Positions 8,997 to 18,042 are shown, numbered from the stretch's first letter. The stretch is DNA of 64,000 nucleotides from Aquimarina sp. BL5 (GCF_003443675.1 NZ_CP031963.1:496001-560000); one strand, 5' to 3'. The notes: generated by a model from the letters alone, not told the origin. A program made the numbers and translations.

Positions 8997-9695
8997 CTAT
9001 CTGCTCTTTAAGCTCCATTCAATAGCTTCATACGCGTGAATTTTGCCTGTATCAAAAATTGGAATAGCTACATCTAACTCCGAAATTAGTATTGGTAATT
9101 CTGTGCAACCTAAAATAACACCTTGCGCTCCTTGATTTTGCAATTCTTTTACTATCTCTATAACTGTTTGTTTTGAAGTATTTGTAAATTGCCCTTTTAC
9201 TAATTCGTTATAAATGATATCGTGAACAACTTGTCTATCATGCTCATCAGGAATTAAAACATCCAGTCCAAAATCATTTATTAATGATTTTGTATAAAAA
9301 TCTTTTTCCATTGTAAATTTCGTACCTAATAATGCTACTTTTTTTAAACCTATTTTTTTGATGGATTCACCAGTAGTGGCAGCAATATGCATAAACGGAA
9401 TACTCACATTTTCAGAAATATAATGACTTACTAAGTGTATAGTATTTGTACAAAGTAAAATTATATCAGCTCCCGCCCTTTCTAACTGTTGCGCTGCATG
9501 TTTCATAAGTATTCCAATAGCATCCCAATCACCTTTAAAAGTTAATCGTTCAATCTCTGCAAAATCTACTGAAACCATCACACATTTTGCAGAATGTGAG
9601 CCTCCTAACAAGTCTTTTGCTTTGGTATTTAAAAACTCATAATACAGTTTTGAAGATTCCCAACTCATACCTCCTATCAATCCTATCGTTTTCAT
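8997..9695 (-). CDS. Aspartate/glutamate racemase family protein
   Basis: A 232-residue cytoplasmic enzyme of the Asp/Glu racemase superfamily (PLP-independent two-cysteine racemases, YgeA/RacD branch). The N-terminus KTIGLIGGMSWESS is the family fingerprint. The catalytic cysteines are Cys82 (LLCTNTIHL) and Cys197 (LGCTELPIL), each followed by Thr as expected. It would interconvert L- and D-aspartate or glutamate, or another amino acid; the sequence does not decide the substrate. It is divergent from a LysR regulator at 9828, with a strong palindrome between them, the classical layout of a LysR-controlled gene. Confidence 0.9.
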   Translation of the reverse strand: MKTIGLIGGMSWESSKLYYEFLNTKAKDLLGGSHSAKCVMVSVDFAEIERLTFKGDWDAIGILMKHAAQQLERAGADIILLCTNTIHLVSHYISENVSIPFMHIAATTGESIKKIGLKKVALLGTKFTMEKDFYTKSLINDFGLDVLIPDEHDRQVVHDIIYNELVKGQFTNTSKQTVIEIVKELQNQGAQGVILGCTELPILISELDVAIPIFDTGKIHAYEAIEWSLKSR

Positions 9696-9715
9696 AATCT
9701 TATAATTAGTATAGA

Positions 9716-9723
9716 CAAAACTA
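9716..9723 (-). promoter_or_regulatory. Probable -7 element of the racemase gene (TAGTTTTG)
   Basis: On the minus strand 9723-9716 reads TAGTTTTG, matching TAnnTTTG, 20 nt before the racemase ATG at 9695. The palindrome at 9768-9800 lies about 45-77 nt further upstream, where a LysR activator site would be expected. Confidence 0.45.
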
Positions 9724-9767
9724 TGATGTATAGTAAGAATTCTATGGTTTCTAAATTGAGCTATTTA

Positions 9768-9800
9768 AAGTTTTAGTTGAAATTATTTCAACTAAAACTT
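9768..9800. promoter_or_regulatory. 33-bp perfect palindrome, probable LysR operator
   Basis: Two 16-base arms (9768-9783 and 9785-9800) are exact reverse complements around one central T. The core TTGAAATTATTTCAA contains a T-N11-A site (9778-9790) as used by LysR-type regulators. It lies between the divergent racemase and LysR genes and close to the LysR -7 element, so binding could both activate the racemase gene and repress the regulator. Confidence 0.7.
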
Positions 9801-9814
9801 ATAAGCAACTATTC

Positions 9815-9822
9815 TATCTTTG
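9815..9822 (+). promoter_or_regulatory. -7 element of the LysR gene (TATCTTTG)
   Basis: TATCTTTG matches TAnnTTTG and ends 5 nt before the ATG at 9828. Transcription starting about 7 nt downstream would give a leaderless or nearly leaderless mRNA. This supports 9828 as the true start rather than the longer open frame from 9777, which would run through the palindrome. Confidence 0.5.
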
Positions 9823-9827
9823 TAGGT

Positions 9828-10718
9828 ATGGAACTTAAATATTACAGATTAATAAAAACAATTGCAGAAGAAGGTAGTATTGCTAATGCTACCGAACGAC
9901 TGTTTTTAACACAGTCCGCTTTAAGTCATCAATTACGTGAGTTAGAAGAACGATTAGGATTTAAAGTCTTTCACAGATCAAGAAATAAATGGGAGTTAAC
10001 CCAAGAAGGTTCTGAATTATATAAATTGGCAAATAAGCTATTTCAATCAATTGATGAAGGTTTTAGTAACATCAAACATATTATGGAAGGTTCAAAAGGT
10101 GCTATTAAATTGAGCGCAGAATGTCAGTCGTTTTTCCATGCTATCCCATCTTTCATTCAGAAAATGGGAATACTTTATCCAGAAATTGATATAGATGTTA
10201 CTCTTGGCGCAACACATCAAACAATATCACAAGTATTATCTTCAGAAATAGACATTGCTATTGTTACATCTAAACCTGCCTCTGAAGAATTAACAAGTAT
10301 TAAAGTTTTTGAAGACGAGATTTTTGCTGTTATACATAAAGAAAACCTCCTTAATAGTCTGGAATATCTGGAAGCGAGTCATTTTTCAGATTTACACTTA
10401 TTGATAAATTCTTTTCCTCTAGAAGGTGTATACGTTTATGAACACTTCTTAAAATCTAATAAAATAAATCCTAAAAAGATTTCTGCTATTCCATTTACAG
10501 AAATTACGTTATCAATGGTTGAGGCAAATATGGGGGTTATGTGTGCTCCAAAATGGCAATTAAACTCTTTTAAACTATCTGAAGATGTTGTTTTTAAACG
10601 TATTAGTAAAAACGGCTTAAAACGTAATCATTTCTTAGTGGTAAAAAAGAAGCACAGAAATAAGAAGTATATTCATGATTTTATATCTAGTTTTGAAGAA
10701 GATTTTTTATCCTTGTAA
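9828..10718 (+). CDS. LysR-type transcriptional regulator
   Basis: A 296-residue LTTR from the ATG at 9828. The winged HTH is at 1-60 (YYRLIKTIAEEGSIANATERL, then TQSALSHQLRELEERLGFKVF, the LysR hallmark) and the periplasmic-binding-protein-like effector domain at about 90-290. It is divergent from the racemase gene, so an amino acid or related metabolite is a reasonable guess for the effector. Overall it resembles the MetR/CysB-like group in its KVFHRSRNKWELTQEG segment, but I cannot assign a subfamily. Confidence 0.92.
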   Translation: MELKYYRLIKTIAEEGSIANATERLFLTQSALSHQLRELEERLGFKVFHRSRNKWELTQEGSELYKLANKLFQSIDEGFSNIKHIMEGSKGAIKLSAECQSFFHAIPSFIQKMGILYPEIDIDVTLGATHQTISQVLSSEIDIAIVTSKPASEELTSIKVFEDEIFAVIHKENLLNSLEYLEASHFSDLHLLINSFPLEGVYVYEHFLKSNKINPKKISAIPFTEITLSMVEANMGVMCAPKWQLNSFKLSEDVVFKRISKNGLKRNHFLVVKKKHRNKKYIHDFISSFEEDFLSL

Positions 10719-10929
10719 ACTTCTTATTCTGCACAAAGTATGGTTCATTCCCTTCGATACATTCTATAAACATTGAAAATTCTATGCATAATCATAATTT
10801 CATAGGAAAAATATGCTAAGCCAAATAATTCAAGTTTTTGATTTCATTATATCGCCTTCATATTCTAAAGGATTACTTACGAATTCTAAAAAGGAATTCT
10901 GAAATACTATACGGTTGTATACATTAGAT

Positions 10930-10945
10930 AATTGGTTGACCAATT
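10930..10945. promoter_or_regulatory. Palindromic operator, GntR/FadR-like (shared with 38348-38365)
   Basis: AATTGGT-TG-ACCAATT is an inverted repeat with 7-bp arms and a TG spacer, 43 nt upstream of the beta-helix/CBM6 gene at 10989. The 17 bases ATTGGTTGACCAATTTA (10931-10947) recur exactly upstream of the similar gene at 38496. Further half-sites (TTTGGTTAA, AAACCAATTAACCAA) follow between 10950 and 10982. The TGGT-N2-ACCA shape resembles sites of FadR-subfamily GntR regulators; no such regulator is encoded in the window. Confidence 0.6.
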
Positions 10946-10988
10946 TATAGTTTGGTTAATCTAGTAAAACCAATTAACCAACTACCTA

Positions 10989-13070
10989 ATGCAAGCTATT
11001 CGTCCTCATTACTTATTAAAGATAAATTGCAAAAAACTAAAACGGAAATACCAATATATAATACTTCCTATTTTAATAGTGTTATTATATCCTACTCATT
11101 CTATAAATGCACAAACAACCGTTGTGAGTTCATTAGAAGAATTTCGAATCGCGGTTCAAAATAGTAATCAAGAGATTGTTTTAGAAGCAGGTAACTACTA
11201 TCTAGAAGATTTACCTAGCAATTCTAGAGTTATTAATTGTACTGGGTCTGGTAATACCATAGATATGACAGGAGCACGTATTAATACCTTGGTTGGATCT
11301 ATTAGAGAGGTTTATTTTATTATTTCTGGTGATAATAATGTTATACGAAATGGTGCTATTGAAGATTTCTATAGAAATGGTTTGGACGAAGTAACTGATT
11401 TTAGTGCTTACAATAACGATAGAGATAATTTGGCGTACGGGTTAAGAGGTGATCCTATTATTTCAATTACAGGGAATCAGAATTTAGTAGAAGGTCTCGA
11501 AATGATTGTAAAAGGATCTTTTCCTTATGGTTATGGAAGTCAATATGGTATTGGCTCACAAAACACCTTTGGCTTGAGCAAACGCTGCGGAATTTTAGTT
11601 ACAGGAATTGATGGTGGAGGAATTGGAAATACTCTAAATGGTATTACAATGTATCATTATGCTTTTGGTCATGGTATTTTCATGCAAAGTGGAGCTACAG
11701 AAACGACAATTAAAAATTGTTATATAGAAGGTAGAATGCGCCTGAGTGACGATATGTATAATGACACAGAAACCTATGACCTTCCCTATTTAACAGATTA
11801 TAAATTTCCAACAGGAGATGGTTCTTGGAGATTACCTTTTGAAGAATCCTATGATATTCCTTATAACCACGTATATCCTCTTTCTGAAGATGGAATTCGT
11901 TCATATAATAATACGGGAAGTGTAACCGTTGAAAACTGTACAGTAAAACAAATGCGAGGCGGTATTCGTCTTTACTTAGCTTCTAGTGCAACAGTAAAAA
12001 ACAGCCAAGCTATTGATTGTGGTTCTGGTGGGACGAATTATAATATGCCTGCAGGTGGAACAATTACTGGATCTAGTGGTAACTTCACATATGCTCCCTT
12101 AAGTGACTTTCGTTTAAGTCGTTCTCGTCAAAATATTGAAATGACGATTATACCTTCTCCTAATGCTATTGGTCCTCATAATATAGCAGATATTCTAGGA
12201 AATAACCATAACATTATTTTTCACAGAACGCCAGGTCCATTGGATACTGACGAAACACGTGCCATTGTAATCACAGGCGATAACTCTACCATTGTAAACG
12301 AAACAGAATATCGGATTATTCTAGAATCATCTGCCAGTGGAAATACAATAATTAGCTGTGGACCAGTAAGTGATAATGGTGATAACAATGATATTACTTA
12401 TGCTGATGACTGTTACGATATTGTTCCATCATGCGACAGTCAGGATGCATTTACACAAATTGAAGCAGAGGATTTTTGTGATATGTTAGGAGTACAAATT
12501 ACTGGTGATGCTGTGGGTTATATAGAAGATGGTGATTGGATAAAGTTTGAAGGAATAGATTTTAGATCAGGAGCAACATCAATATCTGCATTAGTATCTA
12601 GTGGAAATTCAGGTGGAAATATAGAAATAAGACAAACAAGTATTACAGGTAATTTGCTAGGAACTTTAGAAGTTCCGAATACAGGATCATGGACTAGCTG
12701 GGAAACGGTTTCAACAAATATTTCATTGGTAACAGGAGTGCAAGATATTTATTTTGTATTTACTGGAGATCCAGGATATTTGTTAGATATTGATTCTTTT
12801 AACTTCTCAGAAGAAACCTTACTTTCAGTAAATGATAATAAACTTCTAACACCTAGTTTATATCCAAATCCAGTAGTAAATACTATCACTATTGAGAGAG
12901 CAGCAGATTCTGTTATTAGTATTTATGATGTAAATGGTAAAGAAGTATATAGTGCAACGATCGCTAATAACACTGAAACTATAGATTTAAGCAATTTACC
13001 AACTGGTTTATATTATGCTAAGGTGTTATCACAAAAGGATAAAACGATCTTAAAAATTATAAAGAAGTAA
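10989..13070 (+). CDS. T9SS-secreted right-handed beta-helix protein with CBM6
   Basis: A 693-residue secreted protein. The start at 10989 gives a charged n-region, a hydrophobic core (23-34) and a cleavage region near SINAQ (residue 42). Residues about 45-460 are a parallel beta-helix with many NxVxxN/GxxNTxxG rungs (DNNVIRNGAIEDF, IKNCYIEG, VENCTVKQM), as in polysaccharide lyases, some glycosidases and alginate-type enzymes; I cannot name the family. Residues 484-607 are a CBM6 (FTQIEAEDF, IEDGDWIKF, DIYFVFTG). Residues 617-693 are a type-A T9SS sorting domain (YPNPVVNTITIE ending KIIKK). It probably cleaves or binds a marine polysaccharide outside the cell. The neighbour at 13090 follows 19 nt after its stop, so they form an operon. 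Confidence 0.83.
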   Translation: MQAIRPHYLLKINCKKLKRKYQYIILPILIVLLYPTHSINAQTTVVSSLEEFRIAVQNSNQEIVLEAGNYYLEDLPSNSRVINCTGSGNTIDMTGARINTLVGSIREVYFIISGDNNVIRNGAIEDFYRNGLDEVTDFSAYNNDRDNLAYGLRGDPIISITGNQNLVEGLEMIVKGSFPYGYGSQYGIGSQNTFGLSKRCGILVTGIDGGGIGNTLNGITMYHYAFGHGIFMQSGATETTIKNCYIEGRMRLSDDMYNDTETYDLPYLTDYKFPTGDGSWRLPFEESYDIPYNHVYPLSEDGIRSYNNTGSVTVENCTVKQMRGGIRLYLASSATVKNSQAIDCGSGGTNYNMPAGGTITGSSGNFTYAPLSDFRLSRSRQNIEMTIIPSPNAIGPHNIADILGNNHNIIFHRTPGPLDTDETRAIVITGDNSTIVNETEYRIILESSASGNTIISCGPVSDNGDNNDITYADDCYDIVPSCDSQDAFTQIEAEDFCDMLGVQITGDAVGYIEDGDWIKFEGIDFRSGATSISALVSSGNSGGNIEIRQTSITGNLLGTLEVPNTGSWTSWETVSTNISLVTGVQDIYFVFTGDPGYLLDIDSFNFSEETLLSVNDNKLLTPSLYPNPVVNTITIERAADSVISIYDVNGKEVYSATIANNTETIDLSNLPTGLYYAKVLSQKDKTILKIIKK

Positions 13071-13089
13071 ATTAGTTAAAGTAAAAATT

Positions 13090-16000
13090 ATGAAAAAGAT
13101 ATCTCAATTTAAGAATAAAGTGCTCCTGTTAGCTGTCTGTTTTTTTTCCTTGTTGATTCAGTTTACATATGGCCAAGATTTTAATGTATTAGTTTTTCAT
13201 GAAACTAATGGATTTAGACATACGGGTGCGATAAATGCCAGTATCACAATGTTGGAAGAATTGGGATCTAATGTCGGTCATGATACTTGGTCTGTAGATG
13301 CCACAAGAGATGCATCTGTGTTTACAACGCAAAATTTAGCTAATTATGAAGTTATAGTTTTCTCTAATACAACTGGTGGTGATCTTCTAAACGATAGTCA
13401 ACAAGCCGCCATGGAATCCTTTATACAAAATGGAGGTGGTTTTGTTGGTTTTCATTCTGCAACCGATACCTACAGAGGTACGAATGCTGCGTCGATTTGG
13501 CCATGGTATAATGAGTTAGTTGGCGCAATTGTTCAAACAAGTCCTAATCATACTTCTAATAATTTACCAGGAGTTATGAATTTGTTGGTAAATCATCCTG
13601 TTACTGATCACATTGGGAATGCTGGAGATACTTGGTCACATGAAGAAGAATGGTACTATTGGGAGCTTAATGGAGGTCAATTAAGTAACACAAATCAAAA
13701 CCTGTTAGAAGTTCAAGCTACAGGTAATCAAAGTTACGATGCCACTCGTCCAATAACTTGGTTAAAAGAGTTCGATGGTGGAAGGTCATTTTATACAGCA
13801 CTAGGTCATAATGGAAGTACTTATGAGAATAATCAAACATTTAGGCAAATGATTGAAAAGGCGGTGCTTTGGACTGCTAACAGATTGGATACAGATATTA
13901 TAAATGATTGTGGTGCGACATTAACTAATCAATGGACAGACTTACTGGAAAATGATTTAGAATGTTGGGAAATATGGATGGGAGTACCCCATACTACTAC
14001 AGGTTTACCTGGCAGCAGTAATAATGTAACTAATGGATCAGGAACTCCTCTTGGATTAGAAAATGATCCTAGAAATGTATATTCAGTTATAGGGGTTGAA
14101 GGAGAAAAACAATTATATATCACAGGAGAAGTATATGGTGGTCTTACCACTTTAAATGAATATGAGAATTACCATCTTAGTATGGAGTTTAAATGGGGAG
14201 AATTAAAATGGGAACCTAGATTAAACCAGTTAAGAGACAGTGGTATTCTTTATCACTGTAACGGAGAACATGGATCGTTTTGGGATGTTTGGAAATCTTC
14301 TTTGGAGTTTCAGGTGCAAGAAGGTGACTTGGGAGATTATATCGGTTTAGCAGGTACTCGGGGCTTAGTACCTTCAGAGAATAACGGTGGATTGACATTC
14401 ACACCTATGGCTCCGCTAAATACCGGAACATTAATAAGAGCAGGATCAAACCCGGAATTACCTAATGGACAATGGAATTTATTAGAGGTTATTGTTATCG
14501 GTGATAGAGCGATTCATTATGTAAATGGTGTTATGGTAAATGCACTGCAAGATGCTACTTGGAATGGAAATGCAGTTACTAGTGGTCAAATACAAATACA
14601 ATCTGAAGGTGCAGAATTATACTATCGTAATATGAGAATAAAATCCGAGACGGAATTTCCGGCCGAGGATTTAGAAACATTAGGATGGGGTGATAATCCT
14701 TCTACTCCAACCTGTGATACTGATACACCAATAGGAGAAATAATTGCATTTAGAAAATCTGGAGGTGATCAAAAGTGGATTACTATTGACAGCTCCAATT
14801 CCAATCTCATCGCCAATGGAGAAGAAGCCGACAGAGCATTGTTTTATTTAGAACAGCATACTAATGGATGCATCGCTCTTAGATCAGTAGCTACAGATAA
14901 ATATGTTCAAGTAGTTGGGACGAATACAAATGCAGCAATCCGTGCAAATGGGAATGCTCCGGGAACCTGGGAGAATTTTGGATGGGAACCAAAAGGTGCC
15001 AATCAAGTAGCACTGAAAAGTCTATTCAATAATGGATGGGTTCAAGCAAATTGGAACGTGGATAACAGTACTCTTTTTCCTTTAGGAAATGCTGATGGAA
15101 CATGGGAAACCTTTGACTACGAAATATTGGATAATTCCCCTATAAATGAAACTTTAGTTCATATTACTAAACGTAATACTACAGGATTTGCTATTGATGG
15201 AGGTACTGGCGGAACGAATGGACAAAATGTAACCCTCTCCTCTGCCGACACCTCTGACGAAGGTCAACTTTGGGTCGAAATAGATCGTGGAAATGGATAT
15301 TATTCTTATCAGAAATATGGAACCAATTACAGTCTTGACGGAGATGACGGAGGTGCGAATAATCAAACTGTATACTTGTGGGAAACGAATGATACCAATC
15401 AAAATCAACAATGGCAAAAAATAGCTCTGGCTGATGGTGGTTATAAGCTGATTAAAAGGAATGCAACTGGATTCGCAATCAATGGTGGATCAGGAGGTGT
15501 AGAAGGCAGAGATGTTAATCTATGGAACTCAAGTTCTTCTAGTCAGAATTTACAATGGTATATAACTCCTATAGCTACCGTAGATATTCGTTTAGAAGCA
15601 GAAGATTATAATGATATGTCAGGCATTCAAACGGAAAACAGCACAGAAAGTGGAGAAAATGTGGGATGGATAAATAATGGAGATTGGCTCCGCTTTGATA
15701 ATATTAATCTTTCAGGTATTTCTAATATGGATGCATGTATTGCGACAAGAAATGCTGGAGGAACTATGGAGGTTCGTATTGGAAGTCTTACGGGAACATT
15801 AATAGGGTCTGTTAATGTAAGTAACACCGGTGGATTTCAGAATTGGACTACAGTAAACACAGACATTAGTAATGTTAGTGGAACACAGGATATATACTTA
15901 GTATTTACAGGTGGAAGTGGTTATTTATTCAATGTTAACTGGATCGAATTCAATACAAGTTTGAGAAGTAATAATAGTGATATTGATACTATTAAAATTA

Positions 16001-16227
16001 CATCCGATATAATTATATATCCAAACCCTGTAAAGACAACAGCTACTATTCAAAATGCTGCAAATTCAATCATAACAATTTATGATATCAAGGGAAGTAA
16101 AGTACTTACTAAATCAATTTCTAGCGATAATGAAATTATAGATATAAGTGAATTTAGTACAGGTATATATTATGGAAAAGTAAGTGGAAAAAGGACTAGT
16201 ACAATATTTAAGATAATAAAAGAATAA
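13090..16227 (+). CDS. T9SS-secreted ThuA + DUF1080 + beta-trefoils + CBM6 multidomain protein
   Basis: A 1045-residue secreted modular protein. Signal peptide 1-28 (ending TYGQ). Residues about 30-265 are a ThuA-like domain (glutamine-amidotransferase fold: NVLVFHETNGFRHTG, GGGFVGFHSATD, FYTALGHNG). Residues about 277-520 are a DUF1080/3-keto-disaccharide hydrolase domain (PF06439). Residues about 547-680 look like a fascin-type beta-trefoil (IIAFRKSGG, YVQVVGTN). Residues about 687-827 are ricin-B-like repeats (HITKRNTTGFAIDGG, QQWQK, LQWYI). Residues 834-955 are a CBM6, and 974-1045 a T9SS type-A sorting domain. DUF1080 and ThuA proteins are linked to modified disaccharide and glycan breakdown; the three binding modules imply attachment to a polymer. 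It is in an operon with the beta-helix gene and ends at a strong terminator. Confidence 0.87.
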   Translation: MKKISQFKNKVLLLAVCFFSLLIQFTYGQDFNVLVFHETNGFRHTGAINASITMLEELGSNVGHDTWSVDATRDASVFTTQNLANYEVIVFSNTTGGDLLNDSQQAAMESFIQNGGGFVGFHSATDTYRGTNAASIWPWYNELVGAIVQTSPNHTSNNLPGVMNLLVNHPVTDHIGNAGDTWSHEEEWYYWELNGGQLSNTNQNLLEVQATGNQSYDATRPITWLKEFDGGRSFYTALGHNGSTYENNQTFRQMIEKAVLWTANRLDTDIINDCGATLTNQWTDLLENDLECWEIWMGVPHTTTGLPGSSNNVTNGSGTPLGLENDPRNVYSVIGVEGEKQLYITGEVYGGLTTLNEYENYHLSMEFKWGELKWEPRLNQLRDSGILYHCNGEHGSFWDVWKSSLEFQVQEGDLGDYIGLAGTRGLVPSENNGGLTFTPMAPLNTGTLIRAGSNPELPNGQWNLLEVIVIGDRAIHYVNGVMVNALQDATWNGNAVTSGQIQIQSEGAELYYRNMRIKSETEFPAEDLETLGWGDNPSTPTCDTDTPIGEIIAFRKSGGDQKWITIDSSNSNLIANGEEADRALFYLEQHTNGCIALRSVATDKYVQVVGTNTNAAIRANGNAPGTWENFGWEPKGANQVALKSLFNNGWVQANWNVDNSTLFPLGNADGTWETFDYEILDNSPINETLVHITKRNTTGFAIDGGTGGTNGQNVTLSSADTSDEGQLWVEIDRGNGYYSYQKYGTNYSLDGDDGGANNQTVYLWETNDTNQNQQWQKIALADGGYKLIKRNATGFAINGGSGGVEGRDVNLWNSSSSSQNLQWYITPIATVDIRLEAEDYNDMSGIQTENSTESGENVGWINNGDWLRFDNINLSGISNMDACIATRNAGGTMEVRIGSLTGTLIGSVNVSNTGGFQNWTTVNTDISNVSGTQDIYLVFTGGSGYLFNVNWIEFNTSLRSNNSDIDTIKITSDIIIYPNPVKTTATIQNAANSIITIYDIKGSKVLTKSISSDNEIIDISEFSTGIYYGKVSGKRTSTIFKIIKE

Positions 16228-16323
16228 AAGTGAGTTAAGCCAATCGTAATTATTTAAGTATTACACGTGTTTTCGATAATGAAAACAGAAAATTAGATTA
16301 TAAAACTAGTATCTCGATAAAAG

Positions 16324-16352
16324 CCTCGTATCTTAGTATGCGAGGTTTTTTT
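16324..16352 (+). terminator. Rho-independent terminator of the 10989-16227 operon
   Basis: An 8-bp stem (16324-16331 with 16338-16345, one G-U pair; CCTCG/CGAGG at the base) and a 6-nt loop are followed by seven T residues (16346-16352). Confidence 0.8.
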
Positions 16353-16489
16353 AATGTAAATAATAGCTGAATTTAGTTATAACTCTACTTCTTAAATTCT
16401 TCCTTTTGTTATTAAATTTAGGTCAGTTTTATTAGAACAGAATCTACTAATGATTTTTATTCTGTTCTACTAAATCTTGTTTTATGATT

Positions 16490-16615
16490 TCATTTTTTAA
16501 AGAAATCTACCATTAAATTAAAATCATTTTCCAGAGTTTCAATTTCGTTTCTTATTGATATTTGATTATTAAAAAGTCCTACTCTATCTTTTTCTGTGAA
16601 TAATTTTGTTTCTAA
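16490..16615 (-). pseudogene. Possible 3' remnant of a gene downstream of the Crp/Fnr gene
   Basis: On the minus strand 16615-16490 is open for 41 codons plus TGA. It encodes a hydrophilic, helix-like peptide (for example VGLFNNQISIRNEIETLEND), ending in MVDFFKK. There is no start codon, and a TGA lies two codons upstream, immediately after the Crp/Fnr stop. It looks like the tail of a frameshifted or truncated gene, or an extension of a longer relative of the Crp protein, but could be chance. I do not recognise it. Confidence 0.25.
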
Positions 16616-16628
16616 TTTTCATCCAAAA

Positions 16629-17192
16629 CTATTTTTGATGTCGTATTCGACTTAAAGTTTCTTGAGTAATTCCTAGATATGAAGCAATCATCCCTAAAGG
16701 AACTCTTTGCAAAATGTCAGATTGTTGATGTACCAACAAGTCATAACGCTCTTTTGCAGTATTAAAATGTAAAGTATCAAATCGTTTTTCTAAGAGTGAA
16801 ATTCCATGATTAGCAAATAATCTTGCAGCCTTCTCTAATTCACGATTAGTAGAAAATAATTGTTCTAGTTTATGGTGTTCAAATTTCCATAGAATACAAG
16901 ATTCTATAGTTTCAACCATTTTATTACTTGGCTCTCTAGAAAAGAAACTTGCCATTGCCCCTACAAATTCATTTTCAGGGGCAATCCAATAGGTAATATC
17001 TTTTCCTTTTTTATAATAAAACGTTCTGGCAATTCCTTTTTCAATAAAATAAATACTATCACATACTTTACCTGTTTCATGAAGCATCGTTTTTGGAGGG
17101 TATTCTATACGTTCTATCGCATTAAATAATGCTTTCTCATTCTCCTTAGAGAGATTTCCAATTTCCCTAAATGTCTCTATCAAGTTTTGCAT
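16629..17192 (-). CDS. Crp/Fnr-family transcriptional regulator
   Basis: A 187-residue one-component regulator. A cyclic-nucleotide-binding-like beta-roll spans about 20-110 (PPKTMLHETGKVCDSIYFIEKGIARTF), then comes a dimerisation helix and a short C-terminal HTH (LQRVPLGMIASYLGITQETLSRIR). It lacks the Cys cluster of Fnr and the full RxS cAMP-binding motif, so the effector is unknown. This compact form is common in Bacteroidota, often beside a gene it controls. The divergent DUF4386/hydrolase/flavoprotein operon starting at 17377 is the obvious candidate target. Confidence 0.88.
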   Translation of the reverse strand: MQNLIETFREIGNLSKENEKALFNAIERIEYPPKTMLHETGKVCDSIYFIEKGIARTFYYKKGKDITYWIAPENEFVGAMASFFSREPSNKMVETIESCILWKFEHHKLEQLFSTNRELEKAARLFANHGISLLEKRFDTLHFNTAKERYDLLVHQQSDILQRVPLGMIASYLGITQETLSRIRHQK

Positions 17193-17376
17193 TTTTTAGT
17201 CTATATAGTATTTAGATGTTATAGAATAGACTATTAACTATAATTTTTGTTACCACAATATGTTTATTTTGCAATAAATAATGGGTTAAAACCTAATCAT
17301 ATACATTATTTGATAAATATCAATTCTTTTCGTTTTCTAAATTATAATCTTTGAAATTATAACCTAAACATAAAAA

Positions 17377-18042
17377 ATGGAAATAAAAAATATACAAAAG
17401 TTAGGCGGAGTATGTTCAATTTTTGAAGCCATTATTTATATTATGGCTTTCATTATATATGGAGGTGTTCTAATATATCCTGATAAAAATGCAAGTGCAA
17501 ATGAAGAATTAATTTTTCTGTCTGAGAATTACATAACCTTATCGATTTTAAACTTCACTAGCTATATATTATTTGGGATATTATTAGCGGTATTAGTACT
17601 AGCAATTCATGAACGTCTAAAAAAGGATTCACCAAACCTATCTAAATTAGCTTTTATCTTTGGTGTTATTTGGGTCGGATTGGTGATTGCCTGCGGAATG
17701 ATAACAAATATTGGACTCAATTCGGTACTTGAAATTGGAATCACATCACCAGAAAATGCCATGCAAATATGGTCTAGTGTTAGCATTGTTTCTGAAGGAC
17801 TTGGTGGTGGAAATGAGATTGTTGGTGGAATTTGGGTATTACTAATCAGTATCATAGTGTTAAACAATAAATCATTTTCCAGAGGTTTGGCTCTATTAGG
17901 AATACTTGTAGGGATTGCAGGTATACTAACAATTTATCCATTAGATATTTTTACAGAAATCTTTGGAGTCAGTCAGATAATTTGGTTTTTATGGATAGGA
18001 ATAGTTATGGTCCGTAAACCAAAAGGCACAAAAGAAAATTAA
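17377..18042 (+). CDS. DUF4386 family membrane protein
   Basis: A 221-residue integral membrane protein with about six hydrophobic helices (13-36, 50-75, 84-106, 125-145, 150-190, 195-212). The N-terminal IQKLGGVCSIFEAIIYIMAF and the GxxxxG-rich helices fit the DUF4386 family, whose function is unknown. It is first in a run of five same-strand genes with gaps of 20-90 bp, divergent from a Crp/Fnr regulator, so it is likely one transcription unit under that regulator. Confidence 0.75.
   Translation: MEIKNIQKLGGVCSIFEAIIYIMAFIIYGGVLIYPDKNASANEELIFLSENYITLSILNFTSYILFGILLAVLVLAIHERLKKDSPNLSKLAFIFGVIWVGLVIACGMITNIGLNSVLEIGITSPENAMQIWSSVSIVSEGLGGGNEIVGGIWVLLISIIVLNNKSFSRGLALLGILVGIAGILTIYPLDIFTEIFGVSQIIWFLWIGIVMVRKPKGTKEN

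Larger units (their letters stand above)
16228..16628. other. Intergenic region of 400 bp between convergent genes
   Basis: It contains the terminator at 16324-16352 and an open but startless stretch on the minus strand (16490-16615). I see nothing else. Confidence 0.6.

Noticed and set aside
10881..10899. Two GAATTC hexamers 7 bp apart upstream of the beta-helix gene
   Set aside because: Each is a restriction-like palindrome but the flanks do not pair; the stronger operator is at 10930-10945.
10989..16227. A complete polysaccharide utilisation locus around the two T9SS genes
   Set aside because: No SusC, SusD, sulfatase, sugar transporter or regulator gene lies next to them, so I describe only an operon of secreted proteins.
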